A stretch of DNA of 64,000 bases, taken from assembly GCA_964651245.1 (NCBI GenBank), contig CAZYVI010000020.1:20474-84473 (forward strand), read 5' to 3'. The position numbers and the translations under genes were made by a program. This document shows, in pieces, positions 1 through 9,061 of this stretch. Source of the stretch: Avedoeria sp964651245. Its GTDB lineage: Bacteria > Chloroflexota > Anaerolineae > Epilineales > Epilineaceae. Under the pieces are notes generated by a model, which worked only from the letters and a program-made list of their open reading frames with translations, was not told where the DNA came from and made no database searches. Within the stretch, counting starts at the first letter, position 1. The number at the start of each line of letters is the position of its first letter.

Positions 1-2297
1 TGGATCGCGATGATCACGTTCTGGTCGTAGTAGCCGCGCAGCGCCAGCGGTACGACGATCTCGACGTCTGGCTGGATCCGGCCCACCGAGGCGGCGGCGC
101 GGCTCGGCCAGTTGGCGCTGGCCATCGCCGCCAGAGGGCGATCCGAGTCCACGATGGCGGCGAGATCGTCGCGCCGGGTGATGGGTAAGAGGCCCACGTC
201 GTACTGCGTCGAAGCCTGCGGGCGGACGCCCTCGCGCGTGAATGCCTGGAACAGCCCCACCTGGCCGTCGTACAGCGACAACCTCATTCGGGCGGTCATC
301 CATGTATCCACGTTCTGGACGGCCACCACGCCGTTCGCTCCCATCGGGCTGAGCGCCGGCACGAAGGCCAGCCGCGACGGGCCGGTGGCGGAAGTGGGCA
401 TCACCGTCGGAACGGGCGTCGGCTCGTCGCGCGGCGTCCGCGTCGGGGTCGGCGACGGCGTGCGCGTCGGGGTCGGCGACGGGGTTCGCGTCCGCGTCGG
501 GGTGCGCGTCACCGTGCTCGTCGCGGTCGGTGTGTCCGTGGGCACCTCGAGGATGAACTCACACGCGTTCGTCGCCACCACCGCGCCGGCGACGTACAGC
601 CGCCCGACGATCCGCCGGCGGCCGGTTGGCGGTCCCAGGATGAGCGGCTTGCGCTCGGCCTGGCCGCCGACCACCGAACCGCTCCAGATGTCCTCGCCAC
701 CCTCGTGGAACAGGTGCACGTGTCCGGCCCGACTGGCCGCAAACGCCAGCGACACCGTCTGATCGAGGCGGTAGCTGCGGTTGCAGCCCTCCTCGAGGTA
801 GACGTCCAGCCGGCTCGCCGGCTCGTCCGTCGGCGTGGACGATGGAGTGGGCGATGGCGTTGGCGTTGGCGTTGGCGTTGGCGTTCGTGTGATTGTCGGC
901 GCACTCGTGGGCGGCACCGGCACGGACGCGATCGAGTAGTCGCAGGTGTCGCTGATCATGCCGGGCGCACCGTCGTTGTAGAGATTGGCCACGAATCGGT
1001 AGTTGCCGGGCACGGAGGAAAGGGTCAAGTCCCGGTACCACGTTCCGGGGCTGTAGCGCCCGTCGACGAGTTGCTGGCCACCCGGCAAATGGAGGACCTC
1101 AACCCGCCGCTCGACCGAGTTGCGAAAGAACATGCGCACTTGGGATTGCGGCGCCAGCGACATACCACAGACGTTCGATGCGCCGGCCTGGATCCAGACG
1201 TCGATGGACGGAGGCGGCTCCGGCTGGGCCGTCGGCGTCACCGTCGGCGTGGGCGTCGGCGTGGGCGGAGGGGTGTTGGGTAGGCAAATGGCGACCGCCT
1301 TGACGTCGCTGCTGGCCAAAGAGCCTGATGACGGGCTCCGAAACTCCGCGCGCCATCCGTCAACCAGTGATGCCAGGAGCCCGACAAGGGTGGAGTACAG
1401 CCGGTCGTCGTCGAAATTCGGCGCCGACGAGACAAGCCGCAGCGTGTCGAGACCCTGGACGTACGCGCCACCGCCCAGCAATCGCGTGTCTGCCGGACAG
1501 AGAGCCACGGCCGCGATCTGCTGGCCCGAAGTGCTGCTGGGCTTGTCGATCCTCGTTTTCACATCGATAGCCGGTACGCAGATCGCCCCGACTCTGAAGT
1601 TTGCTACGCGGTCTGCCAGGTTGATGAACCCACCCTCCCAGCCGATTGGGTCCGACGACGAGTGATTGCCCGGCGGCATCGACCCCGTAGATCGCGGACT
1701 ACCAGGCTGGGCGGCAGATGGCGGAAACAGGGGGGAAGAGATCAGGGTCCGAATGTGACTCTCTTGTCCAACGACAACCTTCGTGCCGCCTCCAACCGCG
1801 ACCATCGAGGCTGGACAGAGTCCGTGAGCAACCTTGAATGTCGTACCGCGGGAACCGACGACACTCACCGAATTCATGACAACGTGCACGGCTTCGGACA
1901 CAACCCCGCAGCGGACGCCAACCGCGAAGCGTCGAGCTTGGGAATCTTGGTTCCACACACTCGCCTCCCACCCATCAGGAGGCAGGGTGGCCTGTTCGGC
2001 CGTCACGGTCTTCATGGACTCCCCGCCCCACGTTGGCCCGCTGTCGACCACGAACACCGCCCCCTCCGACGGATCCACTCCACCGCTGAGGGCTACGCGC
2101 CCGCTGGGGCACGTGACCTTGAGCGTCCCGAGGGCGTCAGGCCCGACGTCACCTGTCGCGCGGGTCACCGTCAACGACCCGATCCCGTTGACCGCCTGCG
2201 GCGCCTGGCTCGGCGCGGCGGTGAGGCGCTGTGGCGTGACCGCCGTCCAGAGCAGCGAGGCCAGCAGGAGCGACCCGATGGTCGTGAGGTTGCGCAT
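1..2297 (-). CDS. Secreted protein with Thr-Pro-rich linkers (C-terminus cut by window edge)
   Basis: Reading the minus strand from the ATG at 2297 gives one uninterrupted frame of about 765 codons that runs off the window at base 1. The N-terminus (MRNLTTIGSLLLASLLWTAV) is a signal peptide. Three Thr-Pro-rich linkers, at about 1030-1070, 845-890 and 430-530 on the minus strand, separate cysteine-containing globular segments. After the last linker comes a further beta-rich segment (LAFVPALSPMGANGVVAV). An AAAGGG element lies about 9 bases upstream of the start. Such linkers are common in cell-surface proteins of Chloroflexota, so an extracellular role is likely, but I recognise no catalytic domain. 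GC at third codon positions is visibly relaxed between about 1300 and 2297 compared with neighbours. Confidence 0.8.
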   Translation of the reverse strand, partial: MRNLTTIGSLLLASLLWTAVTPQRLTAAPSQAPQAVNGIGSLTVTRATGDVGPDALGTLKVTCPSGRVALSGGVDPSEGAVFVVDSGPTWGGESMKTVTAEQATLPPDGWEASVWNQDSQARRFAVGVRCGVVSEAVHVVMNSVSVVGSRGTTFKVAHGLCPASMVAVGGGTKVVVGQESHIRTLISSPLFPPSAAQPGSPRSTGSMPPGNHSSSDPIGWEGGFINLADRVANFRVGAICVPAIDVKTRIDKPSSTSGQQIAAVALCPADTRLLGGGAYVQGLDTLRLVSSAPNFDDDRLYSTLVGLLASLVDGWRAEFRSPSSGSLASSDVKAVAICLPNTPPPTPTPTPTVTPTAQPEPPPSIDVWIQAGASNVCGMSLAPQSQVRMFFRNSVERRVEVLHLPGGQQLVDGRYSPGTWYRDLTLSSVPGNYRFVANLYNDGAPGMISDTCDYSIASVPVPPTSAPTITRTPTPTPTPTPSPTPSSTPTDEPASRLDVYLEEGCNRSYRLDQTVSLAFAASRAGHVHLFHEGGEDIWSGSVVGGQAERKPLILGPPTGRRRIVGRLYVAGAVVATNACEFILEVPTDTPTATSTVTRTPTRTRTPSPTPTRTPSPTPTRTPRDEPTPVPTVMPTSATGPSRLAFVPALSPMGANGVVAVQNVDTWMTARMRLSLYDGQVGLFQAFTREGVRPQASTQYDVGLLPITRRDDLAAIVDSDRPLAAMASANWPSRAAASVGRIQPDVEIVVPLALRGYYDQNVIIAI
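435..482. repeat. 24-bp tandem repeat, two units, encoding Thr-Pro linker
   Basis: Two 24-base units (435-458 and 459-482) differ at a single base, and a degenerate third unit follows. On the minus strand they encode the Thr-Pro/Ser-Pro linker of the secreted protein. Because the unit is a multiple of three, copy-number change would lengthen or shorten the linker without a frameshift. Confidence 0.75.
860..883. repeat. Hexanucleotide TTGGCG x4 in Thr-Pro linker
   Basis: Four perfect copies of TTGGCG, preceded by a one-mismatch copy (ATGGCG). On the minus strand they read as alternating Thr and Pro codons in the second linker of the secreted protein. The array is in frame. Confidence 0.8.
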
Positions 2298-2485
2298 CGT
2301 TCATTGCCCTTTCGACGGTGAGGCGGTCAATCGTTAGGCTGTCGACTACAGCCCGGCACGCCGACGTCCTTGTCGGCGCGCCGACGGTACGGCAGCTGAT
2401 GGGCAGCTCGGCAGAGAGAAAGCGTCACGTTTGCGTCAGGTTCGCGAGTCGGCGTGGCCGCGGTCGTCGCGCTCGCCTGCCCCCG

Positions 2486-3628
2486 CTACGGCCCCCAGAT
2501 CGGGCTGCGCGCGTGGGACTGGCTCAGGCCGTCGATCTCCGTCGACGTCGACGCCTGGGTGGCGCTCGTGGTGAACACGCTGTCGTAGCCCGCCCGTCCG
2601 CCCTTGCCGGTGACGGGGCTCCAGTACGCCAGGCGCGCGCCGTCGGGGCTGAAGCTCGGGTTCGAGGCCGCCAAGCGGGCGCTGCCGCGGTTGTCGGCCA
2701 CGATCCACCGCAGGTCGTCGCGAACGGTCACGGCGCCCGTCGTGGGGTCGTGCTCCACCGGGGCGACCCAGAGGTAGCGGTCGCCGTTGCCGGGCGCGTA
2801 CGCCACCTGCGTGCCGCCGCGCGCGAACGCCACGTCCGCGGCGTCGAAGGCCGCCGTGGCGCCCTGCAGCACGTCGTCCGCCACCACGGACACGGACGGC
2901 CACGCGGCGGTGTCCAGCGTAACGACGCGGCTCGACAGGACGCTGCCGGTGAGCACGCCGCCGACGAACGTGTCGTGGACGAGGCGGTAGTACAGGCGGA
3001 TCGTGTCGTCGGGCCCATCGGGCAGCCAGCCCAGGTCGGCGATGCGGTAGCGGTCGCCCGTCGGCTGCGTCCCGGGAACGAACGTCGAGACATAGCTCGT
3101 CAGCGCCGTGCTGCCCGCGCCATCGTAGGCCAGCGCGTACACGTTGGCGCCGTTCGCCGGACCGTCCTCGATCCCGGCCGCGATCAGCTGGTGCGCCGCC
3201 GGCAGCACCGCGCCCGCGCCGTCCCGGTGCTGCGACCACTGGCCGCCGTTGTTGAAGCCCGTCACGGGAAAGCGAGCCATCTCGACGACGGCCGCCGGAT
3301 CCGCGCCGGCGCCCACGTCGAGCACGCGCAGGTCCGCGCCCTCCAGCACCAGCATCCAGCCGTCGGCCGACCAATCCAGCGGCACCAGGTCGGCGCCCGA
3401 GGTGCTGCTCACCAGCTGCACCCGGGCCGTGCCGTCGGCCGCGACCGAGTGGACCGTCCAGCGGCCACCCGCGTCCAAGGCGCGGTACGCGATCCGCGCG
3501 CTCGGCGGCGTTCCACCGCCGCCACCGCCGCCGCCACCGCCGCCCCGGGCGGCGTGCACGCCGGTGGCCGAGAGCGAGGCGAGCGCGAGCGCGGCGAACA
3601 GCCTGATCCATCCCTGCCGTGCGGCCAT
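2486..3628 (-). CDS. Secreted TolB-like (WD40/PD40) beta-propeller protein
   Basis: 380 residues. An N-terminal signal peptide (hydrophobic stretch ending ATGVHAA) is followed by an uninterrupted run of 11 glycines encoded by a GGC/GGT-rich tract near 3512-3545. The rest consists of repeats with the PD40/TolB signature, such as DWSADGWMLVLEG, NPSFSPDGARLAYWSPV and FARGGTQVAYAPG. These are the blades of a periplasmic or extracellular beta-propeller. No enzymatic motif is visible, and propellers of this kind usually bind proteins or ligands. It is transcribed away from the NACHT gene and could follow its own promoter in 3629-3737. The poly-Gly tract may be length-variable. Confidence 0.8.
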   Translation of the reverse strand: MAARQGWIRLFAALALASLSATGVHAARGGGGGGGGGGGTPPSARIAYRALDAGGRWTVHSVAADGTARVQLVSSTSGADLVPLDWSADGWMLVLEGADLRVLDVGAGADPAAVVEMARFPVTGFNNGGQWSQHRDGAGAVLPAAHQLIAAGIEDGPANGANVYALAYDGAGSTALTSYVSTFVPGTQPTGDRYRIADLGWLPDGPDDTIRLYYRLVHDTFVGGVLTGSVLSSRVVTLDTAAWPSVSVVADDVLQGATAAFDAADVAFARGGTQVAYAPGNGDRYLWVAPVEHDPTTGAVTVRDDLRWIVADNRGSARLAASNPSFSPDGARLAYWSPVTGKGGRAGYDSVFTTSATQASTSTEIDGLSQSHARSPIWGP

Positions 3629-3743
3629 GATTCATCAGCTCCTGATGGGTCCGGCGGGCACGTCCGGCCGGACGAGCCCGGGCGCCACAACGTGGCGCGC
3701 TCGAGCCTAGCGGCCCCACCGGGCCTGCACCATACTGTTGCGA

Positions 3744-6700
3744 ATGAAACCCGAACCGACCGGCGCGCGCCCCGTCGCCCCGACGAGCGCGCCCGAGGCC
3801 GCGGATCGCGACGCCCACCCCGTGACCCCGGACGCCGTCATGGCGGCGCTGCGGGCCATCCGCTACGCCCGGCCGCTGCGACCCTCGCCCCTCATCGAGG
3901 CCGACTTCGTGACGCTGCACCTGCGGCGCGAAGGGCTGGCGGACACGCCCCAAGGCCGCGAGTGGGCGTTGGCGCGCCAGCTGGAGGCGACCGTCCGGGA
4001 CCACTACGCACGGGCGCGCGGCGCGGCGCTCGACCCGACGACCTGCGCCGAACGCGAGGACGCGCAGCTGCTGGACGATCTGCGGTCGGCGAACGCCGAA
4101 CGGCTGACCTGGGGGCTGCTGTACGCCCGGTTCCTGTCGCCGCTGCAGCCGCCCGTGGGGCGCATCGCCGCCGTGCTGGGCATGACCGAGCGCGCGGTCC
4201 AGAAGCGCCTCGTCCGCGGTTGCGAGGTGCTGGCCGCGCGGCTGCGCGAGCTCGAGGTCGCGGCGCGCCGGCAGGTCGAGGCCGGATCCGGCCTGGCCCC
4301 GCACGATCGGATCGTCGGGCACGACGGAGCGCCGCGCCGCAGCGAGGCGGACGTCCTCGGCGCGATCCTCGCGATGCTGCGCTCGGGCGAGGGCGTCGTC
4401 CGGATCCACACCCAGCAGCTGGACGTCTTGGCCCGCTATCCGGCCTCCGACGCCCGGTCGTATCGCCTGGGGCGCATCGCCCAGTGGTCGCTGCCGCGCT
4501 ACCGGCTCGACGAGCGGTACGTCACGATGTCGCTGCTCGTCGACCGCGGCGAGGAAGCGCGCTCCGGGCGCTGGCAGCCGCGGGAGGAGCGCTTCGACGG
4601 GCTGTCCGCCGTGCTGGCGGCCATGGCCGATCCGGCCCTCGTCGTGCTCGGACCGCCGGGCTCCGGCAAAAGCACCCAGCTGCGCCGCCTCGAGCTCGAC
4701 CTGGCCTTGGACGCCCTCGCGGCGGCGCCCGGCGCCGCTCCGGCGCCGCTCACGTTCCTGGTGTCGCTGAACCAGTACCGGGCCGAGCGGCACGGCGATC
4801 ACCCGCCCTCGCCCGGGGCGTGGCTGGCCCATCACTGGGCGGCGCGCTACCCGACGATGCCCCCGTTCGACGAGCTACTGGCCGCCGGGGGGATGGTGCT
4901 GCTCCTCGACGGGCTGAACGAGATGCCGCACCGCGATCTGGACGACTACCGAGAGCGGGTGCGGGCCTGGAAGCAGTTCCTGCACGACCGGGTGGCCGCC
5001 GTGCCTGGCAACCGGATGGTCGTCGCCTGCCGCAGCCTGGACTACAGCACGTCGCTGTCGACGCCGCGCCTGCGGGTGCCCCACGTCCAGCTCGAGCCGC
5101 TCACGGACGACCAGGTCCGCGCCTTCCTGGCGCGCTACAGCCCGGGCAACGACGCCGTCCTGTGGTCAGCCATGGCGGCGCACCGCGCGCTGGACGCCCT
5201 CCGCTGGCCGTTCGTCCTGCGGATGTGGGTGGAGCTGGCGACCGAGACGGGCCAGCTCGACGGCGGCCTCGCCGCCGTGTTCACGGGCTTCGTGCGGCGG
5301 GCGCTGGCGCGCGAGCTGGAGCGCGACAACCCCCTGTTCGCCCCCGAGGCGTTGTTGACGGCGCGGGATCGCCAGCGGCTGACGGGCCCGCCGCGCTGGC
5401 GCTCGCCCTGGGAGCTGCCCGAGGGCGGCGCGCTGTTCCCGGCGCTGGCGCGCCTCGCGCACGCGATGCAGGCCTGCGCGGCGCCCGCGTCGATGTCGCA
5501 GGTGCGCATCGACCTCGAGGCGGCGCGGGCCGTCGTGGACGGGGGCCACGGGGCGGACGTGCTCGGCGCCGGGGCGGCGCTGGGCGTGCTGGAGGAGGAT
5601 CGAGGCTCGAGCGAGGTCCTGTTCGGCCATCAGCTGCTGCAGGAGTACTTCGCCGCGCGGGCGATGGCGGCCCGGCCGGAGCCGGCGCGGGTGGCGTCAC
5701 CGTGGCGGGCCTCGGAGGTCCGGCCCGCGCTCGGCGCGCTCCTGGACAAGCTGCCGGCCGGCGAACCGCTGCCGGCGCTGCCGTCGACCGGGTGGGAGGA
5801 GACGACGATCCTGGCGGCGTCGATGGCCGAGTCGCCGTCGGCGTTCCTGCGGTCCGTCATGGCGCACAACCTGGCGCTCGCCGGACGGGCCGCGGCCCTG
5901 CCGGCGGTGCGGGCGCGGCTCGATGCGCCGCTGGTCGACGAGCTGCGCCGGGCGTTGGTCGCCCGCAGCCGCGACCCGCGCGCCGACCTGCGCGATCGGA
6001 TCGCGTGCGGCTACGCCGTGGGCGATCTGGGCGACCCGCGCTTCGAGCGGCGGACAGGACCGCACGGCGCCTACCTGGCGCCGCCCATGGTCGGGGTCCC
6101 GGGCGGCCGCTATCCCATCGGGACGGACGAGCCCATCGAGTGGCAGTCAGGCACCATCGCGGCCCACGTGCCGCGCCACCGGGTCGAGCTTGCGCCGTTT
6201 CGGATCGGGCAGTTCCTGGTGACGAACGCGGAGTACCGGTGCTTCGTGGAGGCGGGCGGCTACGAGAGCGACGCGTGGTGGGACACGGCGGTGGGGCGCG
6301 ACTGGCGGCGGGGCAAGGGCACCGCCGCGCACGCGCACGGCGTCGTGCGGTACTGGCTGGCGCGCTACCGCGATGAGCCCGGCCAGCTGGAGGCGGCGCG
6401 GGCCGGCTGGGACGCCGGCGACACCATCTACGACCGCTGGAAGGCCCGGCTGGCGATGACGCCGCGCCAGTTGGAGGCGCACCTGCACGAGATGTACCCG
6501 GAACAGCGGTTCACGGAGCCGCGGTACTGGCCCGCGGAGTCCCTCAGCCGGCCGGCGCAGCCGGTGGTGGGCATCTGCGTCTACGAGGCGCGGGCCTACT
6601 GCGCCTGGCTGGCCGCCCAGACCGGGGATGCGTTCCGCCTGCCGACCGAGGTGGAGTGGGAGGCGGCGGCGCGGGGCCTGCCCGCCCGGGCGTACGCCCA

Positions 6701-7076
6701 CGGCGATGCGTTCGATCCGCTGCGGGCGAACACCCTGGAGACGCGCGTCCTACGACCGACGCCGGTGGGGGTGTTCGTCACGGGCGACACGCCGGAGGGC
6801 GTCGCCGACCTCACCGGCAACGTCAGCGAGTGGACGAGCAGCCTGTTCGGGACGGACGGCGACGTACCCGAGTTCGGTTACCCCTACCGCCCCGACGATG
6901 GTCGCGAGGACGCCGCGGCGGCCCCAAGCGTCTACCGGGTCGTCCGGGGCTGTGCCTACAAGGCCGATCGCGGGAGGGCCCTGGCTGCATTCCGCAGCAA
7001 CACCCGGGCGATGCTGCGCGACCCGGCCATCGGCTTTCGCGTCGTCGCGTCGGGCGCGTCGCCTGGCCGCGGCTGA
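3744..7076 (+). CDS. HTH-NACHT NTPase fused to a formylglycine-generating-enzyme-like (SUMF1) domain
   Basis: About 1,110 residues. Residues ~135-170 form a sigma-like HTH (IAAVLGMTERAVQKRL). A NACHT/STAND NTPase follows, with Walker A GPPGSGKST near residue 303 and Walker B VLLLDGLNEMP near 385-395, then helical repeats. The C-terminal ~320 residues (from MVGVPGGRYPIGTDEP) are an FGE-sulfatase domain ending RVVRGCAYKADRG...IGFRVV. NACHT proteins are signal-transduction ATPases that oligomerise on sensing a ligand, and FGE-like domains occur as effector or sensor modules in bacterial STAND proteins. The in-frame TTG at 3738 is an alternative start. I prefer ATG 3744 because a -10-like CATACT ends 7 bases before it. 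No partner gene is adjacent, so it appears to be a stand-alone system. A role in self/non-self or stress signalling is inference. Confidence 0.85.
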   Translation: MKPEPTGARPVAPTSAPEAADRDAHPVTPDAVMAALRAIRYARPLRPSPLIEADFVTLHLRREGLADTPQGREWALARQLEATVRDHYARARGAALDPTTCAEREDAQLLDDLRSANAERLTWGLLYARFLSPLQPPVGRIAAVLGMTERAVQKRLVRGCEVLAARLRELEVAARRQVEAGSGLAPHDRIVGHDGAPRRSEADVLGAILAMLRSGEGVVRIHTQQLDVLARYPASDARSYRLGRIAQWSLPRYRLDERYVTMSLLVDRGEEARSGRWQPREERFDGLSAVLAAMADPALVVLGPPGSGKSTQLRRLELDLALDALAAAPGAAPAPLTFLVSLNQYRAERHGDHPPSPGAWLAHHWAARYPTMPPFDELLAAGGMVLLLDGLNEMPHRDLDDYRERVRAWKQFLHDRVAAVPGNRMVVACRSLDYSTSLSTPRLRVPHVQLEPLTDDQVRAFLARYSPGNDAVLWSAMAAHRALDALRWPFVLRMWVELATETGQLDGGLAAVFTGFVRRALARELERDNPLFAPEALLTARDRQRLTGPPRWRSPWELPEGGALFPALARLAHAMQACAAPASMSQVRIDLEAARAVVDGGHGADVLGAGAALGVLEEDRGSSEVLFGHQLLQEYFAARAMAARPEPARVASPWRASEVRPALGALLDKLPAGEPLPALPSTGWEETTILAASMAESPSAFLRSVMAHNLALAGRAAALPAVRARLDAPLVDELRRALVARSRDPRADLRDRIACGYAVGDLGDPRFERRTGPHGAYLAPPMVGVPGGRYPIGTDEPIEWQSGTIAAHVPRHRVELAPFRIGQFLVTNAEYRCFVEAGGYESDAWWDTAVGRDWRRGKGTAAHAHGVVRYWLARYRDEPGQLEAARAGWDAGDTIYDRWKARLAMTPRQLEAHLHEMYPEQRFTEPRYWPAESLSRPAQPVVGICVYEARAYCAWLAAQTGDAFRLPTEVEWEAAARGLPARAYAHGDAFDPLRANTLETRVLRPTPVGVFVTGDTPEGVADLTGNVSEWTSSLFGTDGDVPEFGYPYRPDDGREDAAAAPSVYRVVRGCAYKADRGRALAAFRSNTRAMLRDPAIGFRVVASGASPGRG

Positions 7077-7191
7077 GGCGGCGGGGCATGGGCGGCGGCC
7101 GTCGGCGGTGTCCGGCCGTCGCCCGGCGCCGGCGTTTGCGCACGGAATACCGGCCACGGCGCGAGCGAGGACCGGAACGCCTCGACCGCCC

Positions 7192-7542
7192 CTAGAGGAC
7201 GCGGCGCGGTTCGGCGGTGGCGGGGTCGCCGGTGTTCGGCGTCCCGGTGGCCTCGATGAGCAGCAGCTGGGCCTCGTCTTCGGCCACCGGGCAATGCTCG
7301 ACGCCCGCCGGGACCACGAACAGCTCGCCCGGGCCGAGGGTCACGTCGCCGTCGCGCAGCCGGATCGTGATGCGGCCCGCCAGGACGAGGAAGAAGTCGT
7401 CGGTGTCGGGGTGCGCGTGCCAGACGAACTCGCCTTGGACCTTGACGACCATGATGTCGTGGCCGTTGAACTGGGCGATCGTCCGCGGCTGCCAGTGCTC
7501 GGTGAACGTCGCGAGCTTCTGGGCGAGGTTTATGGCGTTCAC
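7192..7542 (-). CDS. Cupin domain protein
   Basis: 116 residues forming a single small cupin barrel. Motif 1 contains the metal ligands (WHAHPDTDDFFLVLAG) and motif 2 is PGELFVVPAGVEHCP. Proteins of this size bind a divalent metal, but the substrate cannot be told from sequence. The ATG lies a short distance downstream of the DUF1801 gene, with which it is probably co-transcribed. The gene ends 115 bases from the convergent NACHT gene; that gap holds no recognisable gene. Confidence 0.85.
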   Translation of the reverse strand: MNAINLAQKLATFTEHWQPRTIAQFNGHDIMVVKVQGEFVWHAHPDTDDFFLVLAGRITIRLRDGDVTLGPGELFVVPAGVEHCPVAEDEAQLLLIEATGTPNTGDPATAEPRRVL

Positions 7543-7591
7543 GGTCGAGGCCCGGCCGCGTCAGGACGGGCGGCGATGCCGGCGCCGGCCC

Positions 7592-8062
7592 TCACCCCGC
7601 CGCCTGCTTCACGAGCGCGCCGATCTTCGCCGCCTCGGCGTCGGTCAGCGTCCGCAGCGCGAACGCGACCGGCCAGACGTCGCCGTCGTCGAGGTTCGCC
7701 GCGTCGCTGAAGCCGAACGTCGCGTAGCGCGCGTTGAACTTCTGGGCGCTCTGGAAGAAGCAGACCACCTTGCCGTCCTTGGCGTAGGCCGGCATCCCGT
7801 ACCACGTCCGCGGCGCCAGGTCCGGCGCGCTGGCCTTGACGATCGCGTGCAGCCGCTCGGCCATGGCGCGGTCGGGCTCGGCCATCTCGGCGATCTTGGC
7901 CAGCACGTCGGCCTCGCCGTCCGCCTTGCCCGCGCCGCGGCGCGCGGCCGCCTTGAGCTCCTTGGCGCGCTCCTGCATCGCGGCGCGCTCCTCGGGCGTG
8001 AAGCCGTCGGGCGAGTCGGCGGCGGCGGGGCGCTTGGGGGACTTGGGGGTGGATGTGGTCAT
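7592..8062 (-). CDS. DUF1801 (YdhG-like) family protein
   Basis: 156 residues. A charged N-terminal ~55 residues rich in Lys and Ala precede the conserved DUF1801 core (AIVKASAPDLAPRTWYGMPAY, then KVVCFFQSAQKFNARYATFGF). The family includes Fur-regulated iron-chaperone-like proteins and many uncharacterised members; the exact role is unknown. The start is well supported by AGGAGG five bases upstream of the ATG (CAGGAGGTTCCCATG on the minus strand). The cupin gene follows 49 bases downstream. Confidence 0.85.
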   Translation of the reverse strand: MTTSTPKSPKRPAAADSPDGFTPEERAAMQERAKELKAAARRGAGKADGEADVLAKIAEMAEPDRAMAERLHAIVKASAPDLAPRTWYGMPAYAKDGKVVCFFQSAQKFNARYATFGFSDAANLDDGDVWPVAFALRTLTDAEAAKIGALVKQAAG

Positions 8063-8119
8063 GGGAACCTCCTGATGGGCAAGGGGGTGATCGTACCCGA
8101 CCGTTCGTCGCGTGTGTGA

Positions 8120-9061
8120 TCAGCGAAGCCCGTCGACGAACCCCTGCCGCCAGCTCGGGACGATCGGCTGCCATCCGAGCCCGCGTTTCGCCTCGGCATT
8201 CGACGCACCGCGAATCTGCGTCATCATCGACACGGCGCCATCGCCGAGCGCGAGCCGGCCGAGCCAGACGGGCACCCGATAGGGCGGTTTCGCGCCGACC
8301 GCGTCCGCCAGCGCTGGCAGCCATGCGGCCGCGGGCGCCGGCTCGTCGTCGACGACGTTGTAGATCCCCGGTTCGCCGTGCGTCATGGCCGCGGCGGTCG
8401 CGCGAACGACATCGTCGATGTGGATGAACGACCAGATGCCGCCACCGTCACCGACGATCGGCATCTGCCGCCGACGGACGAGCTCGACGATCGAGCCATC
8501 GTGGGCGATGCTCGTGCCCGGCCCGTAGAAGAGTCCATAGCGCAGGGCCAGCGCCTGCAGATCCCCGGCCGTCTGCACGGCGGCCTCGAGATAGCGAATC
8601 GCCGCCAACGTCTTGCTGAAGCGAGCCGGCGGGTTCGGATCGAGGGGGTCCTCTTCCGTCTTGACGGGTCCGCCTTCGCGCGCGAACGTCCAGCCGCAGA
8701 AGCTCTGCGCAATGAAGCGGCGCGCCCCCGCCAGTCGGGCTGCCGCGAGCAGGGTGTCGGTGACCTCGGTGCGGAAGCGATTGGTCAGCGCGAACGAGTC
8801 GTCGAGACGCCGCAAGTTTCCGACGCCCGCGAGCGCCGTAAGCTGATGGATGACGATCTCGGGCTTGGCCTTCGTGATGGCCGCCGTCAGCGCCGCCTTG
8901 TCGAGCGCATCGGCCAAGGCGACCGTCACACCCGTCGCTTCGAGCGCCTGCGCTCTCGCGGCGTCACGGGCGAGCGCGATCACCTCATGTCCATGCTCGA
9001 CCAGATGCGGCACGAGTCGCTGACCGACGGCGCCGGTGCTACCGGCAATGAAGACTCTCAT
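8120..9061 (-). CDS. NAD(P)-dependent epimerase/dehydratase (extended SDR)
   Basis: 313 residues with the Rossmann dinucleotide motif GSTGAVG at residues 7-13. Typical extended-SDR segments follow: ADALDKAALTAAITKAKPEIVIHQLTAL, an active-site-like region around FIAQSFCGW, and ALRYGLFYGPGTS. The usual YxxxK is not obvious; RFSKTLAAIRYLEAA may take its place, so the catalytic residues are uncertain. The likely function is NAD(P)-dependent modification of a sugar nucleotide or small metabolite. Third-position GC is lower than in most neighbours, suggesting recent acquisition. Confidence 0.8.
   Translation of the reverse strand: MRVFIAGSTGAVGQRLVPHLVEHGHEVIALARDAARAQALEATGVTVALADALDKAALTAAITKAKPEIVIHQLTALAGVGNLRRLDDSFALTNRFRTEVTDTLLAAARLAGARRFIAQSFCGWTFAREGGPVKTEEDPLDPNPPARFSKTLAAIRYLEAAVQTAGDLQALALRYGLFYGPGTSIAHDGSIVELVRRRQMPIVGDGGGIWSFIHIDDVVRATAAAMTHGEPGIYNVVDDEPAPAAAWLPALADAVGAKPPYRVPVWLGRLALGDGAVSMMTQIRGASNAEAKRGLGWQPIVPSWRQGFVDGLR

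Noticed and set aside
435..890. Possible CRISPR array from regularly spaced repeats
   Set aside because: The units are adjacent and encode Thr-Pro codons in frame. There are no unique spacers and no cas genes.
2318..6376. Plus-strand open frame of ~1,350 codons spanning the propeller gene and the NACHT gene
   Set aside because: It crosses two real genes in wrong frames and shows no motif.
6081..7070. FGE domain as a true sulfatase-activating enzyme
   Set aside because: It is fused to a NACHT ATPase, no sulfatase gene is nearby, and the active-site cysteine pattern is not evident. A sensor or effector role is more likely.
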